From Hypericibacter terrae (GTDB lineage: Bacteria; Pseudomonadota; Alphaproteobacteria; Dongiales; Dongiaceae), in assembly GCF_008728855.1 (NCBI RefSeq), contig NZ_CP042906.1:2666001-2730000 (forward strand): 64,000 nt of DNA, read 5' to 3'. The number at the start of each line of letters is the position of its first letter. Position 1 is the stretch's first letter. Made by a program: the position numbers and the translations under genes. The notes under the pieces were generated by a model, which was given only the letters and a program-made list of their open reading frames with translations, had not been told where the DNA came from and made no database searches. Below, piece by piece: positions 1-8,964 of the stretch.

Positions 1-314
1 ATCCCTTCTTCACCACCGATACCGCCGCATCGCTGCGCGCCTCGGAGCTGGGTTGCCAGGCCCTGATGAAGGGGACCAAGGTCGACGGCGTCTACAGCGC
101 CGACCCGAAGCATCATCCCGATGCCAAGCGTTTCGATCGCCTGACCTATCTGGAGGTCCTGTCCAAGGATCTCAAAGTCATGGACGCGTCCGCGATTTCG
201 CTGGCACGGGAAAGCAAGATCCCCGTGGTGGTGTTCTCGATGCAGAAGGACGGAGCCCTTGCCGACGTCCTCGCCGGACGCGGCAAATTCACGATCATTA
301 CGGACGAGGTATAG
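1..314 (+). CDS. pyrH: Uridylate kinase, C-terminal part (gene cut by window start)
   Basis: UMP kinase phosphorylates UMP to UDP in cytoplasmic pyrimidine nucleotide synthesis. Only the last 104 codons are present; the first complete codon begins at base 3. The fragment reads PFFTTDTAA, then [13 protein letters not shown], then [13 protein letters not shown], and ends KFTIITDE-V. These are hallmark segments of the bacterial hexameric PyrH of the amino acid kinase fold. The stop codon is 2 bp before the GTG start of frr, the classic pyrH-frr pairing. The upstream part (usually with tsf and rpsB) lies outside the window. Confidence 0.95.
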   Translation, partial: PFFTTDTAASLRASELGCQALMKGTKVDGVYSADPKHHPDAKRFDRLTYLEVLSKDLKVMDASAISLARESKIPVVVFSMQKDGALADVLAGRGKFTIITDEV

Positions 315-316
315 CC

Positions 317-874
317 GTGCCAGACGCCATGACAGCCGATCTTCAGCGCCGCATGGACAGCGCGATCGAAGCGCTGCAGCGGGAGTTTTCCGGACTGCGA
401 ACGGGCCGCGCGTCGTCCCATCTGCTCGACAAGGTGGTGGTCAAGGCCTATGGCAGCGACATGCCGATCAACCAGGTCGGCAACGTCAACGTGCCCGAGC
501 CGCGCATGATCTCGGTCCAGGTCTGGGACCGCGGCCTGGTGATCGCGGTCGAGAAGGCCATTCGCGAAGCCGGCCTCGGCCTCAATCCGGTCACCGACGG
601 CCAGCTCGTCCGCATCCCGATCCCCGAGCTCAGCCAGGAGCGCCGCCAGGAGCTCACCAAGATCGCGCATAAATATGCCGAGCAGGCGCGCGTCGCGGTG
701 CGAAATGTGCGCCGCGAGGGCATGGAAGCGCTGAAGAAGATGGAGAAGGACGGCAAGATCTCCCAGGACGATCACCGCCACCGCTCGGACGAGGTCCAGA
801 AGATGACCGACGGGCACATCAAGAAGGTGGACGAGGCGCTCGCCCAGAAGGAAAAGGAGATCATGCAGGTCTGA
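317..874 (+). CDS. frr: Ribosome recycling factor
   Basis: RRF works with EF-G to split post-termination ribosomes. The GTG at 317 is preferred over the ATG at 329: a GAGG Shine-Dalgarno lies 7 nt upstream of the GTG, nothing comparable precedes the ATG, and the GTG start gives 185 aa, the usual family length, with the RMD motif at residues 12-14 as in E. coli. Family signatures include [24 protein letters not shown], and the basic stretch [12 protein letters not shown] in the three-helix stem. It sits between pyrH and uppS, probably in one transcript. Confidence 0.96.
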   Translation: MPDAMTADLQRRMDSAIEALQREFSGLRTGRASSHLLDKVVVKAYGSDMPINQVGNVNVPEPRMISVQVWDRGLVIAVEKAIREAGLGLNPVTDGQLVRIPIPELSQERRQELTKIAHKYAEQARVAVRNVRREGMEALKKMEKDGKISQDDHRHRSDEVQKMTDGHIKKVDEALAQKEKEIMQV

Positions 875-876
875 GG

Positions 877-1605
877 ATGGAAGCGCTGCCCAAAACGTTC
901 GGTCCTGTCGTGCCGCTCCATGTTGCGATCATCATGGACGGCAATGGCCGTTGGGCGAAGGCCCGGGGCCTGCCGCGCGCGATCGGCCATCAGCGCGGCG
1001 CCGAGGCGGCCCGGCGCACCGTGCAGGGCGCGGCCGAGCTGGGTATCGGCTATCTAACCTTGTTCGGCTTCTCCTCCGAGAATTGGAGCCGCCCGGCCAC
1101 CGAGGTGGACGACCTGATGCAGCTGCTGCGCTTCTATCTGGAGCGCGAGATCGAGGAGCTGCATCGCAACGGAATCCGGCTCTCGGTCATCGGCGATCGT
1201 CAGCGTCTCAGCCCCGCGATCGTCCGGCTGATCGAGAATGCCGAGACCATGACCAGCGCCAATGCGCGCATGCGGCTGACCATGGCCCTGTCCTATGGCG
1301 GCCGTGCCGAGATCGCGATGGCGGCGCGCCGGATCGCGATCGACGTCGCGGCGGGGCGCATCGCGGCCGATCGGGTCGACGAGGATCTGGTCCAGCGCTA
1401 TCTCTTCACCGCCGACATGCCCGATCCCGATCTCGTGATCCGGACCAGCGGCGAAAAGCGCTTCAGCAATTTCCTGCTGTGGCAGTCCGCCTATTCCGAG
1501 CTGGTGTTCGTCGAGAAGCATTGGCCGGAATTCGGCAAGGACGATCTGGCCGCGGCCATCCAGGAATTCAGCGGCCGCGAACGGCGCTACGGCCGCTCCG
1601 CGTGA
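877..1605 (+). CDS. uppS: Undecaprenyl diphosphate synthase (cis-prenyltransferase)
   Basis: Condenses isopentenyl diphosphate onto farnesyl diphosphate to give the C55 lipid carrier for peptidoglycan and O-antigen. The 242-aa length fits. The catalytic signature MDGNGRWA starts at residue 20, with D21 the Mg-binding aspartate. FSSENW follows, and RTSGEKRFSNFLLWQ starts at residue 189. The start is 2 bp after the frr stop. The stop TGA overlaps the GTG start of cdsA, implying translational coupling. Confidence 0.97.
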   Translation: MEALPKTFGPVVPLHVAIIMDGNGRWAKARGLPRAIGHQRGAEAARRTVQGAAELGIGYLTLFGFSSENWSRPATEVDDLMQLLRFYLEREIEELHRNGIRLSVIGDRQRLSPAIVRLIENAETMTSANARMRLTMALSYGGRAEIAMAARRIAIDVAAGRIAADRVDEDLVQRYLFTADMPDPDLVIRTSGEKRFSNFLLWQSAYSELVFVEKHWPEFGKDDLAAAIQEFSGRERRYGRSA

Positions 1606-2450
1606 CCTCTCCCGCCGCGCCTGGCGCCACCAGCGCCGCTCATTCGCTGGCGCGCCGGATCGTGGCTGCCCTGATCATGATGCCCGTCGTTCTGGGGGCC
1701 CTCTGGCTCGGTCATCCCTATTGGACGATCCTGGTTGCGATCGCCGCGGGCATGATGGCCTGGGAGTGGCGGCGGCTGACGGCGGCGGGCGCGGTCGGCG
1801 CCATCGGCTGGGCGATGATGGCGCTGGCGGCCCTGGCGGTGCTGCTGACGGGATTCGGCGAGGTGCGGCTGGCGCTCTGGGTCCTGGGGGTTGGGGGCTC
1901 GCTGTTGGGACTCGCGGCGGGGCTGGGAGAAAGCCCGGCCGGGGGCGGTTGGGCGTGGTTGGGCACCCTCTATGCAGGGCTTCCCAGCTTGGCGCTGGTG
2001 TGGTTGCGGGACGATCCGGCGTCGGGCCTGGCGACGCTTCTGTGGTTGCTGTTCCTGGTCTGGGCCATCGATACCGCGGCCTATGCCGCGGGGAAACTGA
2101 TCGGTGGGCCGAAACTGGTCCCGCGCATCTCGCCCAGCAAGACCTGGGCCGGCCTCGCGGGTGGTGCTGCCGGCGCCGCCATCATCGGCTATCTGGCCGC
2201 CCGCTGGACGGGGCTGCCCGACCCCTGGCTGTTGACCGGGCTGAGCCTGCTTCTGGCCCTGGCCGAGCAGGCGGGCGATCTCTTCGAATCCGCGGTCAAG
2301 CGGCGGTTCGGGGTGAAGGACAGCTCGGGCCTGATTCCCGGCCATGGCGGGATCCTGGATCGGGTCGATGGCCTCGTGGCCGTCGCCCTGATCGTCGCCG
2401 GATTCGCTCTCTGGGGCGGCGGTTCGCCCCTTGCGGTTTGGGCCCCCTGA
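1602..2450 (+). CDS. cdsA: Phosphatidate cytidylyltransferase (CDP-diacylglycerol synthase)
   Basis: Integral membrane enzyme that makes CDP-diacylglycerol from phosphatidic acid and CTP. The start is the GTG in the GTGA overlap with the uppS stop; it gives 282 aa. The chain is strongly hydrophobic, with several Ala/Leu/Gly membrane segments. The C-terminal CDS signature is at about residues 230-256 (SAVKRRFGVKDSS followed by PGHGGILDRVD). In most alphaproteobacteria dxr follows directly; here 172 non-coding bases and then rseP follow. Confidence 0.95.
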   Translation: MTSPAAPGATSAAHSLARRIVAALIMMPVVLGALWLGHPYWTILVAIAAGMMAWEWRRLTAAGAVGAIGWAMMALAALAVLLTGFGEVRLALWVLGVGGSLLGLAAGLGESPAGGGWAWLGTLYAGLPSLALVWLRDDPASGLATLLWLLFLVWAIDTAAYAAGKLIGGPKLVPRISPSKTWAGLAGGAAGAAIIGYLAARWTGLPDPWLLTGLSLLLALAEQAGDLFESAVKRRFGVKDSSGLIPGHGGILDRVDGLVAVALIVAGFALWGGGSPLAVWAP

Positions 2451-2622
2451 CCGCATATAACTGCTTGATTTGTAATATGATAGCCGTAAACCGGTCCCGT
2501 TCAGGGCTTGTCAGCGGGTTTGCGCTTATCCTAGTGTCGCTCGCGCTTAACTGATCGGCGAGCGGCCCCCGATCCGCTAGATTGGTCCCCCCGCCAACGC
2601 AACGATCCTTCGAGGTTGCTTG

Positions 2623-3762
2623 ATGCTCGATTTCCTGCCGCCGTTCCTGCAATACCCCGTGAGCTTCGTTGCCGTCCTGACCGTGGTGGTCTTCGTCCAC
2701 GAGTTGGGTCATTACCTCGTGGCCCGGTGGGCGGGGGTGAAGGTCGAGGTGTTCTCGATCGGCTTCGGTCCGCAGCTGTTCGGCTTCACCGACAGCCATG
2801 GGACCCGCTGGAAGGTCTCGGCCCTGCCGCTGGGCGGCTATGTGAAGATGTTCGGGGATCGCGAGGAGACCGATGCCGGCGGCGACCAGTCGCGGCCGAT
2901 GACGCCCCAAGAACGATCCGTATCCTTTTTCCATAAGTCGGTCTTCCGCCGCATGGCGATCGTCGTCGCCGGCCCGGCCTCGAACTACGTCTTCGCGGCC
3001 ATCGTCTTCACCATCCTTTTCGCCAGTTTCGGCCAGCAGGTCTCCTCGACCGTGGTCGGCGGCGTGACCGAGGGCAGCGCCGCGGCCGCGGCCGGTCTGG
3101 AGCCGGGCGACAAGGTGATCTCGCTGAACGGCCAGCCCGTGACGCGTTTCGAACAGATCGCCCGCACGGTCGAGATGGGCCTGAACGAGCCCCTGACCAT
3201 CGGCGTGGAGCGGGGCGGGGAGGCACTGACCTTGAAGGCCGTGCCGCAGGTGGTCGTGCTGACCGACAATTTCGGCAATCAGCACAGCGCCGGGCGCCTC
3301 GGAATCAGCAGCAGCGGCGACGCCGAAGTGATCCATTACGGCCCCGTCCAGGCCGTCGGCGCTGCGATGCGTGAGACCGCCAATGCGACATCGAACATTC
3401 TCAAGGCGGTGTGGCAAATGGTGATCGGCACACGCTCGAGCGATGAGCTCGGCGGTGTGCTCCGCATCGGCAAGATGTCCGGCGATGTCGCGAAGCTCGG
3501 ATTCCCGGCCTGGGTGACGTTCACCGCGGTGCTGTCGATCAATCTCGGACTGATCAATCTGTTCCCGGTGCCCATGCTCGATGGCGGCCATCTGGTGTTC
3601 TACATGGCCGAAGCCACGCGCGGCCGCCGGCTTTCCGCGCGGGCCGAGGAATGGGGTTTGCGGATCGGGTTGGCCATGGTATTGACCTTATTCGTCTTTG
3701 CGACCTGGAATGACCTTGTGTCGCTGGAGATATTCAAGCATTTCCGAACCCTGATTGGCTGA
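2623..3762 (+). CDS. rseP: RIP metalloprotease RseP (site-2 protease family)
   Basis: Intramembrane zinc protease that cleaves anti-sigma factors and remnant signal peptides in the inner membrane. The active site HELGH is at residues 26-30, and the third zinc ligand D320 lies in NLFPVPMLDGGH near the C terminus. A single PDZ domain lies at about 140-215 (GLEPGDKVISLNG); E. coli RseP has two. ATG 2623 is chosen because GAGG lies 7 nt upstream; a TTG just before it is an alternative. It is followed by bamA, the conserved envelope order. Confidence 0.96.
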   Translation: MLDFLPPFLQYPVSFVAVLTVVVFVHELGHYLVARWAGVKVEVFSIGFGPQLFGFTDSHGTRWKVSALPLGGYVKMFGDREETDAGGDQSRPMTPQERSVSFFHKSVFRRMAIVVAGPASNYVFAAIVFTILFASFGQQVSSTVVGGVTEGSAAAAAGLEPGDKVISLNGQPVTRFEQIARTVEMGLNEPLTIGVERGGEALTLKAVPQVVVLTDNFGNQHSAGRLGISSSGDAEVIHYGPVQAVGAAMRETANATSNILKAVWQMVIGTRSSDELGGVLRIGKMSGDVAKLGFPAWVTFTAVLSINLGLINLFPVPMLDGGHLVFYMAEATRGRRLSARAEEWGLRIGLAMVLTLFVFATWNDLVSLEIFKHFRTLIG

Positions 3763-3803
3763 CGGGGGTTTAGCCGAGGGGGTTCGCGTCTAGGGGGCAG
3801 CGC

Positions 3804-6098
3804 GTGCGGGTCTGGTGCAATGTTTTCCTGCTGGCGCTTGGATTGCTTTTGACCGGTGGCCTGCTCCAGGCGGTACATGCCCAGGAGTTCTTCACAGGCG
3901 AGCCGATTTCCGACATCCGCGTCGAAGGCAATCAGCGTATCGAGTCGGAGACGGTTCGATCCTATATGCAGATTTCGCCGGGCGATCCGTTCGAGCCGGC
4001 CCGAATCGACCGTGCCCTCAAGGCGCTGTTCGCGACCGGCCTGTTCGCCGATGTGACCTTCCAGCGCGACGGCAGCACGCTGGTGGTGGTGGTCAAAGAA
4101 AACCCGATCATCAACGAGCTCGCGTTCGAGGGTAATGACCATATCGACGACAAGCAGCTGCAGAGCGAAGTGCAGCTGCGACCGCGCACGGTCTACACCC
4201 AGACCCGTGTCCAGGAAGACACCAAGCGCATTCTCGAGCTTTATCGCCGGTCGGGGCGCTATGCCGCGACGGTCGAGCCCAAGGTCATCCCGCTCGACCA
4301 GAACCGCGTCAACCTGGTCTTCGAGATCCATGAAGGATCGCTGACGACGGTCGAGCGCATCGACTTCGTCGGCAACAAAGCCTTCAGCGACAGCACGCTG
4401 CGCGACCAGATCCTGACCAAGGAAACGGCGTTCTATCGCTTCCTCTCCAGCAGCGACATCTACGATCCCGACCGGCTCGCGGCCGACCAGGACGCGTTGA
4501 CCAAATACTACACCTCCAACGGCTATGCCGATTTCGAGGTGGTCTCGGCCGTGGCCGAGCTGTCGGCCAATCTGAAGTCCTTCTTCATCACCTTCACGGT
4601 CGACGAGGGCGACCTCTACAACTTCGGCAAGATTACGGTGGAATCCCACCTCAAGGACCTCGAGCCCGCGGCTCTGGAGCAATATCTCGAGACCAGCGAG
4701 GGCGACACCTTCGACTCCTCGGCCATCCAGAAATCGATCGACCAGATGACGACGGCGATCGGGACGCTGGGCTATGCCTTCGTCAAGATCGAGCCGAAGC
4801 TGGAGCGGACGACCGACGACAAGGGCAACAAGATCATCAACCTCACCTATCTGGTGGAGGAAGGCCCGCGCGTCTTCGTCAATCGCATCGATATCACGGG
4901 CAATGTGCGCACGCTGGACAAGGTCATCCGGCGCGAGTTCCGAATCGCCGAAGGCGACGCCTTCAACAGTGCGAAATTGCAGCGCACCCGTCAGCGCATC
5001 CAGAATCTGGGCTTCTTCAGCAAGGTCGACATTACGGCGAAGCCCGCCGACGATCCCGACAAGATCGACCTCAACGTCAATGTCGAGGAGCAGTCGACCG
5101 GCGAACTGACCTTCGGCATCGGCTACTCGACCGGCGACGGTCCTCTGGGCCAGATCAACCTGCGCGAACGAAACCTGCTCGGCCTGGGCTACGATCTGCG
5201 CCTGGATTTCACCATTTCGGGCCGCAACTCGCAGGTCAATCTGAGCTTTACCGATCCCTATTTCCTGGATCTGCCGCTGGCTGCGGGTGTCGACCTGTTC
5301 CGGACCCAGACCCAGCGCGACGAGAGCTCATTCGAGCAGAGCCAGACGGGCGGCGGTTTGCGCGCCTCATACGATATTCAGGAATATCTGCGCCAGACTT
5401 GGAAGTATCGCTACACGGTCCAGGACATCTACAACGTCGACAACGACGCCTCGATCGCGATCCAGCAGTCGAAGGGTGTCTCCTACAGTTCGCTGGTCGG
5501 TAGCGACCTGATCTATGACCGGCGCGACAGCCGATTCGATCCTCGGACCGGCTACTATCTGCAGCTCTCGAACGACTTCTCGGGCCTGGGCGGCGACGTC
5601 TATTACAGTTCCCACCAGTTTTATGCGGGCTACTACTACACCTTCGGCGGGGACTTGACCGCCAGCGTGGAAGGTCAGGCCGGCTACATCCATGGCCTCT
5701 TCGGCGACAGCGTCAAAATCATCGACTCCTTCAGCCTGGGCGGCAGCACCTTCCGCGGCTTCAAGATCGGCGGTATCGGACCGCGCGACCTTGCCACAGG
5801 CGATTTCCTGGGTGGCGACATCTACTATGTGGGGACATTCCAGCTCGCGTTCCCGTTCGGATTACCCGAGGAATATCAAATCCGTGGCCGGGTTTTCACA
5901 GATTTTGGTTCACTCTGGAATTCGGACCTCAGCACGGGCACCTCGGTCGATGAGAATGTGTTGCGCGTCTCTATCGGAACAGGCATTACTTGGCGCTCTC
6001 CGTTCGGTCCGATCGCCGTCGATCTGGCGTATCCGATCAAGAAGGAGAGTTACGACAAGGAAGAGTTCTTCCGGTTCAGCGTAGGAACGAGATTCTAG
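3804..6098 (+). CDS. bamA: Outer membrane protein assembly factor BamA
   Basis: Central Omp85 subunit of the BAM complex, which folds beta-barrel proteins into the outer membrane. The 764-aa precursor starts at a GTG with AGGGGG 6 nt upstream. The signal peptide ends after A26 (AVHA/QEFF). Five POTRA-type repeats span about residues 30-430, and a C-terminal 16-strand barrel follows. The conserved FRGF of loop 6 is at residues 650-653, and the last residue is phenylalanine, the usual barrel end signal. Skp follows after 6 bp. Confidence 0.97.
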   Translation: MRVWCNVFLLALGLLLTGGLLQAVHAQEFFTGEPISDIRVEGNQRIESETVRSYMQISPGDPFEPARIDRALKALFATGLFADVTFQRDGSTLVVVVKENPIINELAFEGNDHIDDKQLQSEVQLRPRTVYTQTRVQEDTKRILELYRRSGRYAATVEPKVIPLDQNRVNLVFEIHEGSLTTVERIDFVGNKAFSDSTLRDQILTKETAFYRFLSSSDIYDPDRLAADQDALTKYYTSNGYADFEVVSAVAELSANLKSFFITFTVDEGDLYNFGKITVESHLKDLEPAALEQYLETSEGDTFDSSAIQKSIDQMTTAIGTLGYAFVKIEPKLERTTDDKGNKIINLTYLVEEGPRVFVNRIDITGNVRTLDKVIRREFRIAEGDAFNSAKLQRTRQRIQNLGFFSKVDITAKPADDPDKIDLNVNVEEQSTGELTFGIGYSTGDGPLGQINLRERNLLGLGYDLRLDFTISGRNSQVNLSFTDPYFLDLPLAAGVDLFRTQTQRDESSFEQSQTGGGLRASYDIQEYLRQTWKYRYTVQDIYNVDNDASIAIQQSKGVSYSSLVGSDLIYDRRDSRFDPRTGYYLQLSNDFSGLGGDVYYSSHQFYAGYYYTFGGDLTASVEGQAGYIHGLFGDSVKIIDSFSLGGSTFRGFKIGGIGPRDLATGDFLGGDIYYVGTFQLAFPFGLPEEYQIRGRVFTDFGSLWNSDLSTGTSVDENVLRVSIGTGITWRSPFGPIAVDLAYPIKKESYDKEEFFRFSVGTRF

Positions 6099-6104
6099 GC
6101 ACAA

Positions 6105-6689
6105 ATGAAGCACCTCAGGTACCGCCAGGTGGCGTTGGCCATGATGGCGTTCGCCGTGTTGGCGCCCGTTGCAGCCCCCGCCGCCAGGGCTGAGACGACC
6201 CAACCCGCCCAGCAAATTCCGGTTTCCATCGCGGTCATCGACATCCAGCAGATCCTGCGGGATTCGAGCGCGGCCAAATCCGTTCGAGCCCAGGTCGACA
6301 AGCAGAAGGACGCCTATCAGGCGCAGATCGCCCAGCAGGAAAATGCCCTGCGCGACACGGACAAGAAGCTCGCCGAGCAGCGAGCGACCCTGTCGGCGGA
6401 CGATTTTGCCAAGAAGCAGGATCAGCTCCGGCAGCAGATGGACCAGCTGCGACAGAACTCCGAGAAGCTGAAGCAGCAGCTCGAAGACGCGTTCAACGCG
6501 GGCATGGGGCAGGTCAGCCAGGCGCTGGCCGGTGTCCTGACCGACATCGCGAAGCAGCGCAACCTGACCCTGATCCTCGACAAGCGCGCGGTTCCGCTGA
6601 GCGCCAACGGCTTCGACATCACCGCCGACGCACTCAAGGGCCTCAACGCCAAGCTGCCGTCGGTCACGATCCCCAAGCCCACGCAATAG
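6105..6689 (+). CDS. skp: OmpH/Skp family periplasmic chaperone
   Basis: Holdase chaperone that escorts unfolded outer-membrane proteins to BamA. The signal peptide is residues 1-29 (PAARA/E). The mature chain starts with the beta-rich SIAVIDIQQIL. A long Lys/Gln-rich coiled coil follows at about 55-135, with repeated QQ and KL heptads forming the tentacle helices. A C-terminal strand region follows (LTLILDKRAVPLS). Its 194-aa length is normal. It follows bamA directly; lpxD, which usually comes next, is not present. Confidence 0.92.
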   Translation: MKHLRYRQVALAMMAFAVLAPVAAPAARAETTQPAQQIPVSIAVIDIQQILRDSSAAKSVRAQVDKQKDAYQAQIAQQENALRDTDKKLAEQRATLSADDFAKKQDQLRQQMDQLRQNSEKLKQQLEDAFNAGMGQVSQALAGVLTDIAKQRNLTLILDKRAVPLSANGFDITADALKGLNAKLPSVTIPKPTQ

Positions 6690-6867
6690 CCTCTGCGCCT
6701 TGTTTCGCTTGCCGGAGCTGCCGCGACCACGGACGTTCCGGGTCCGGCCGCTTCGCGCTAAGATCGAGCGTCTGATCGGAAATACCGAAATTCCGACAGA
6801 GGCAGGGAAGGCGCCCGGCCGATAGGGCGGGCAGGGACGCGATGCGCGGTTTCAAGGAGTGCGAGCG

Positions 6868-7338
6868 ATGAGCGAGGGCGCGGGCGAAAGCCGGACGCTG
6901 AGCGCGATAGATGTGATGCGGGTCATGGAAATGATTCCGCATCGCTATCCCTTTCTGTTGATCGACAAGGCTGTGGAGCTGATCTCCGACGTCAGCGCCG
7001 TCGGGATCAAGAACGTCTCGATCAATGAAGGTTTTTTCCAGGGTCACTTCCAGCGCCAGCCGGTGATGCCGGGGGTGCTGATCATCGAGGCCATGGCGCA
7101 GACCGCCGCCGTGCTCGTGGCCTTCACGCTGGGCAAGGAAGCCGAAGGCAAGCTGGTCTATTTCATGTCGGTCGACGGCGCCCGTTTCCGGCGCCCGGTC
7201 GTTCCCGGCGACCAGATGCGCGTCCATGTCAGCAAGGATCGCAAGCGCGGCAACGTCTGGAAGTTCGTCGGCGAAGCCAAGGTCGACGGCAACGTCGTGG
7301 CGGAAGCCACCATCACCGCGATGATCAGGGACGATTGA
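6868..7338 (+). CDS. fabZ: 3-hydroxyacyl-[ACP] dehydratase FabZ
   Basis: Dehydrates 3-hydroxyacyl-ACP in type II fatty acid synthesis. The hot-dog fold is seen in [12 protein letters not shown] and [20 protein letters not shown]. The catalytic pair is H60 and E74, with the family spacing of 14. ATG 6868 is chosen because AAGGAG lies 8 nt upstream; a GTG at 6859 is less likely. The stop overlaps the lpxA start (TGATG). It competes with lipid A synthesis for hydroxymyristoyl-ACP, so its pairing with lpxA is functional as well as positional. Confidence 0.96.
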   Translation: MSEGAGESRTLSAIDVMRVMEMIPHRYPFLLIDKAVELISDVSAVGIKNVSINEGFFQGHFQRQPVMPGVLIIEAMAQTAAVLVAFTLGKEAEGKLVYFMSVDGARFRRPVVPGDQMRVHVSKDRKRGNVWKFVGEAKVDGNVVAEATITAMIRDD

Positions 7339-8141
7339 TGGGTGGCATTCATCCCACTGCCATCGTCGCCCCCGGGGCCCAAATCGCCGCCGACGTCAAG
7401 ATCGGCCCATATTGCGTCGTAGGCCCCGAGGTCGCACTCGGGCCGTCCGTCGAGCTGATGGCCCATGTGGTCGTCGAAGGCCGCACCCAGATCGGCGAGG
7501 GGACGGTCGTGCATCCTTTCGCGGCACTGGGCGGGGCGCCCCAGCATCTGCGCTATGCCGGCGAGCCGACGGAGCTGCGGATCGGGAGAAAATGCCGTAT
7601 CCGCGAATACGCGACCATCAACCGCGGAACCGCGATGGGCGGGGGGCGGACCACCGTCGGCGATGACGGATTTTTCATGACGGGCGTTCATGTCGCCCAT
7701 GACTGCCATGTCGGCCACCATGTCATCATGGCCAACCAGGCCACGCTGGGCGGGCATGTGAGCCTGGGCGATCATGTCGTGATCGGCGGGCTCACGGCGG
7801 TGCATCAGCATGTGCGGATCGGCAAGCACGCCATGATCGGCGGCATGACGCCTTGCGCCGCGGACGTGATTCCCTTCGGCATGGTCGTCGGCAATCCCGC
7901 CCATCTGTCGGGCCTCAACCTGGTCGGGCTGAAGCGGCGCGGCTTCGACCGTCAATCCATCCTCACCCTGCGCGCGGTCTACCGCAGTCTGTTCGAAGGG
8001 GCCGGCACCTTCGCCCGCCGCCTGGAGCGGACCATGACCGAATTCGCGGAGGAGCCTCTGGCGCAACCCGTGCTCGAGTTCGTTCGCGGCTGTCAGACCC
8101 GATCGCTGTGCAAGCCGGGCCAGCGCCATGGTCGCTACTGA
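7338..8141 (+). CDS. lpxA: UDP-N-acetylglucosamine O-acyltransferase LpxA
   Basis: First step of lipid A synthesis: transfers a 3-hydroxyacyl chain from ACP to UDP-GlcNAc. The protein is 267 aa with many left-handed beta-helix hexapeptide repeats ([IV]G-x4 pattern) from residue 3 to about 190 and a helical C-terminal tail (LVGLKRRGF). H121 in VAHDC matches the catalytic base of the family. The ATG overlaps the fabZ stop and the 3' end overlaps lpxI by 14 bp. Confidence 0.96.
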   Translation: MGGIHPTAIVAPGAQIAADVKIGPYCVVGPEVALGPSVELMAHVVVEGRTQIGEGTVVHPFAALGGAPQHLRYAGEPTELRIGRKCRIREYATINRGTAMGGGRTTVGDDGFFMTGVHVAHDCHVGHHVIMANQATLGGHVSLGDHVVIGGLTAVHQHVRIGKHAMIGGMTPCAADVIPFGMVVGNPAHLSGLNLVGLKRRGFDRQSILTLRAVYRSLFEGAGTFARRLERTMTEFAEEPLAQPVLEFVRGCQTRSLCKPGQRHGRY

Positions 8142-8964
8142 CCTCCCCACGCTGGGCATCATCGCCGGCGCCGGCTCGCTGCCGCGCCGCATCGCCGATC
8201 GATGTGCCGCGCAGGGACGCCACTTCCACCTGCTGCTGCTCGATGGCCATGCCGATCCCGCCCTCCATGCCGGGCTGACCTTCCAGACCGTCCGCCTGGG
8301 CGCCGCCGGCGAGATGTTCGAGAGAATGCGGGAGGCGGGGTGCCGGGAAGTGGTCTTTGCCGGGAAGGTGGAACGGCCTTCCTGGCGGGCGCTGCGGCCG
8401 GATTGGCGGGCCACCAAATTCATCGCCGAGTTCGCGTTCAGGGCCGACAAGGGCGACAACGCCCTCATGGCGGCGATCGTGGCGACCTGCGAGGCCGAAG
8501 GATTCAAGGTGCGCGCGCCGGCCGAGCTGCTCGGAGAATCCCAGATGCCACCGGGGCCGCTGGGCCGCCTGTCTCCCGACGGTCCTCAGCGTGACGATAT
8601 TCGGCTCGGCATCACGGTGGCGCGTGCGATCGGAAGGCTCGATGTCGGGCATGCGGTCGTGGTCCAGGCGGGGCTCGTGCTCGGGGTCGAGGCCGCCGAA
8701 GGCACCGACAGATTGATCGAACGCTGCGGCGCCCTGCGACGGGATGGGGTCGGCCCCATCCTGATCAAGCTACGGAAACCGCAACAGGAGATCCGCGCCG
8801 ACCCGCCGACCATCGGCCCGGCGACCGTTGCCTGCGCTGCCGCTGCCGGCTTTTCCGGCATCGCCATCGAGGCCGGCGGCACCCTCGTCATCGATCCCGA
8901 GGCCACCGTGGCCGACGCCGATCGCGCAGGCCTCTTTCTCCTGGCGGTCGAGGCGCCCGAGTGA
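8128..8964 (+). CDS. lpxI: UDP-2,3-diacylglucosamine diphosphatase LpxI (DUF1009)
   Basis: Hydrolyses UDP-2,3-diacylglucosamine to lipid X; the alphaproteobacterial replacement for LpxH. The N-terminal GIIAGAGSLPRRIAD is the family signature, the central region holds KGDNALMAAIV, and the C terminus has ATVACAAAAGFSGIAIEAGG. The length of 278 aa is typical. It overlaps lpxA by 14 bp and lpxB by 4 bp, so the three are co-translated. The overall fold is specific and no catalytic motif of LpxH type is seen. Confidence 0.92.
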   Translation: MVATDLPTLGIIAGAGSLPRRIADRCAAQGRHFHLLLLDGHADPALHAGLTFQTVRLGAAGEMFERMREAGCREVVFAGKVERPSWRALRPDWRATKFIAEFAFRADKGDNALMAAIVATCEAEGFKVRAPAELLGESQMPPGPLGRLSPDGPQRDDIRLGITVARAIGRLDVGHAVVVQAGLVLGVEAAEGTDRLIERCGALRRDGVGPILIKLRKPQQEIRADPPTIGPATVACAAAAGFSGIAIEAGGTLVIDPEATVADADRAGLFLLAVEAPE

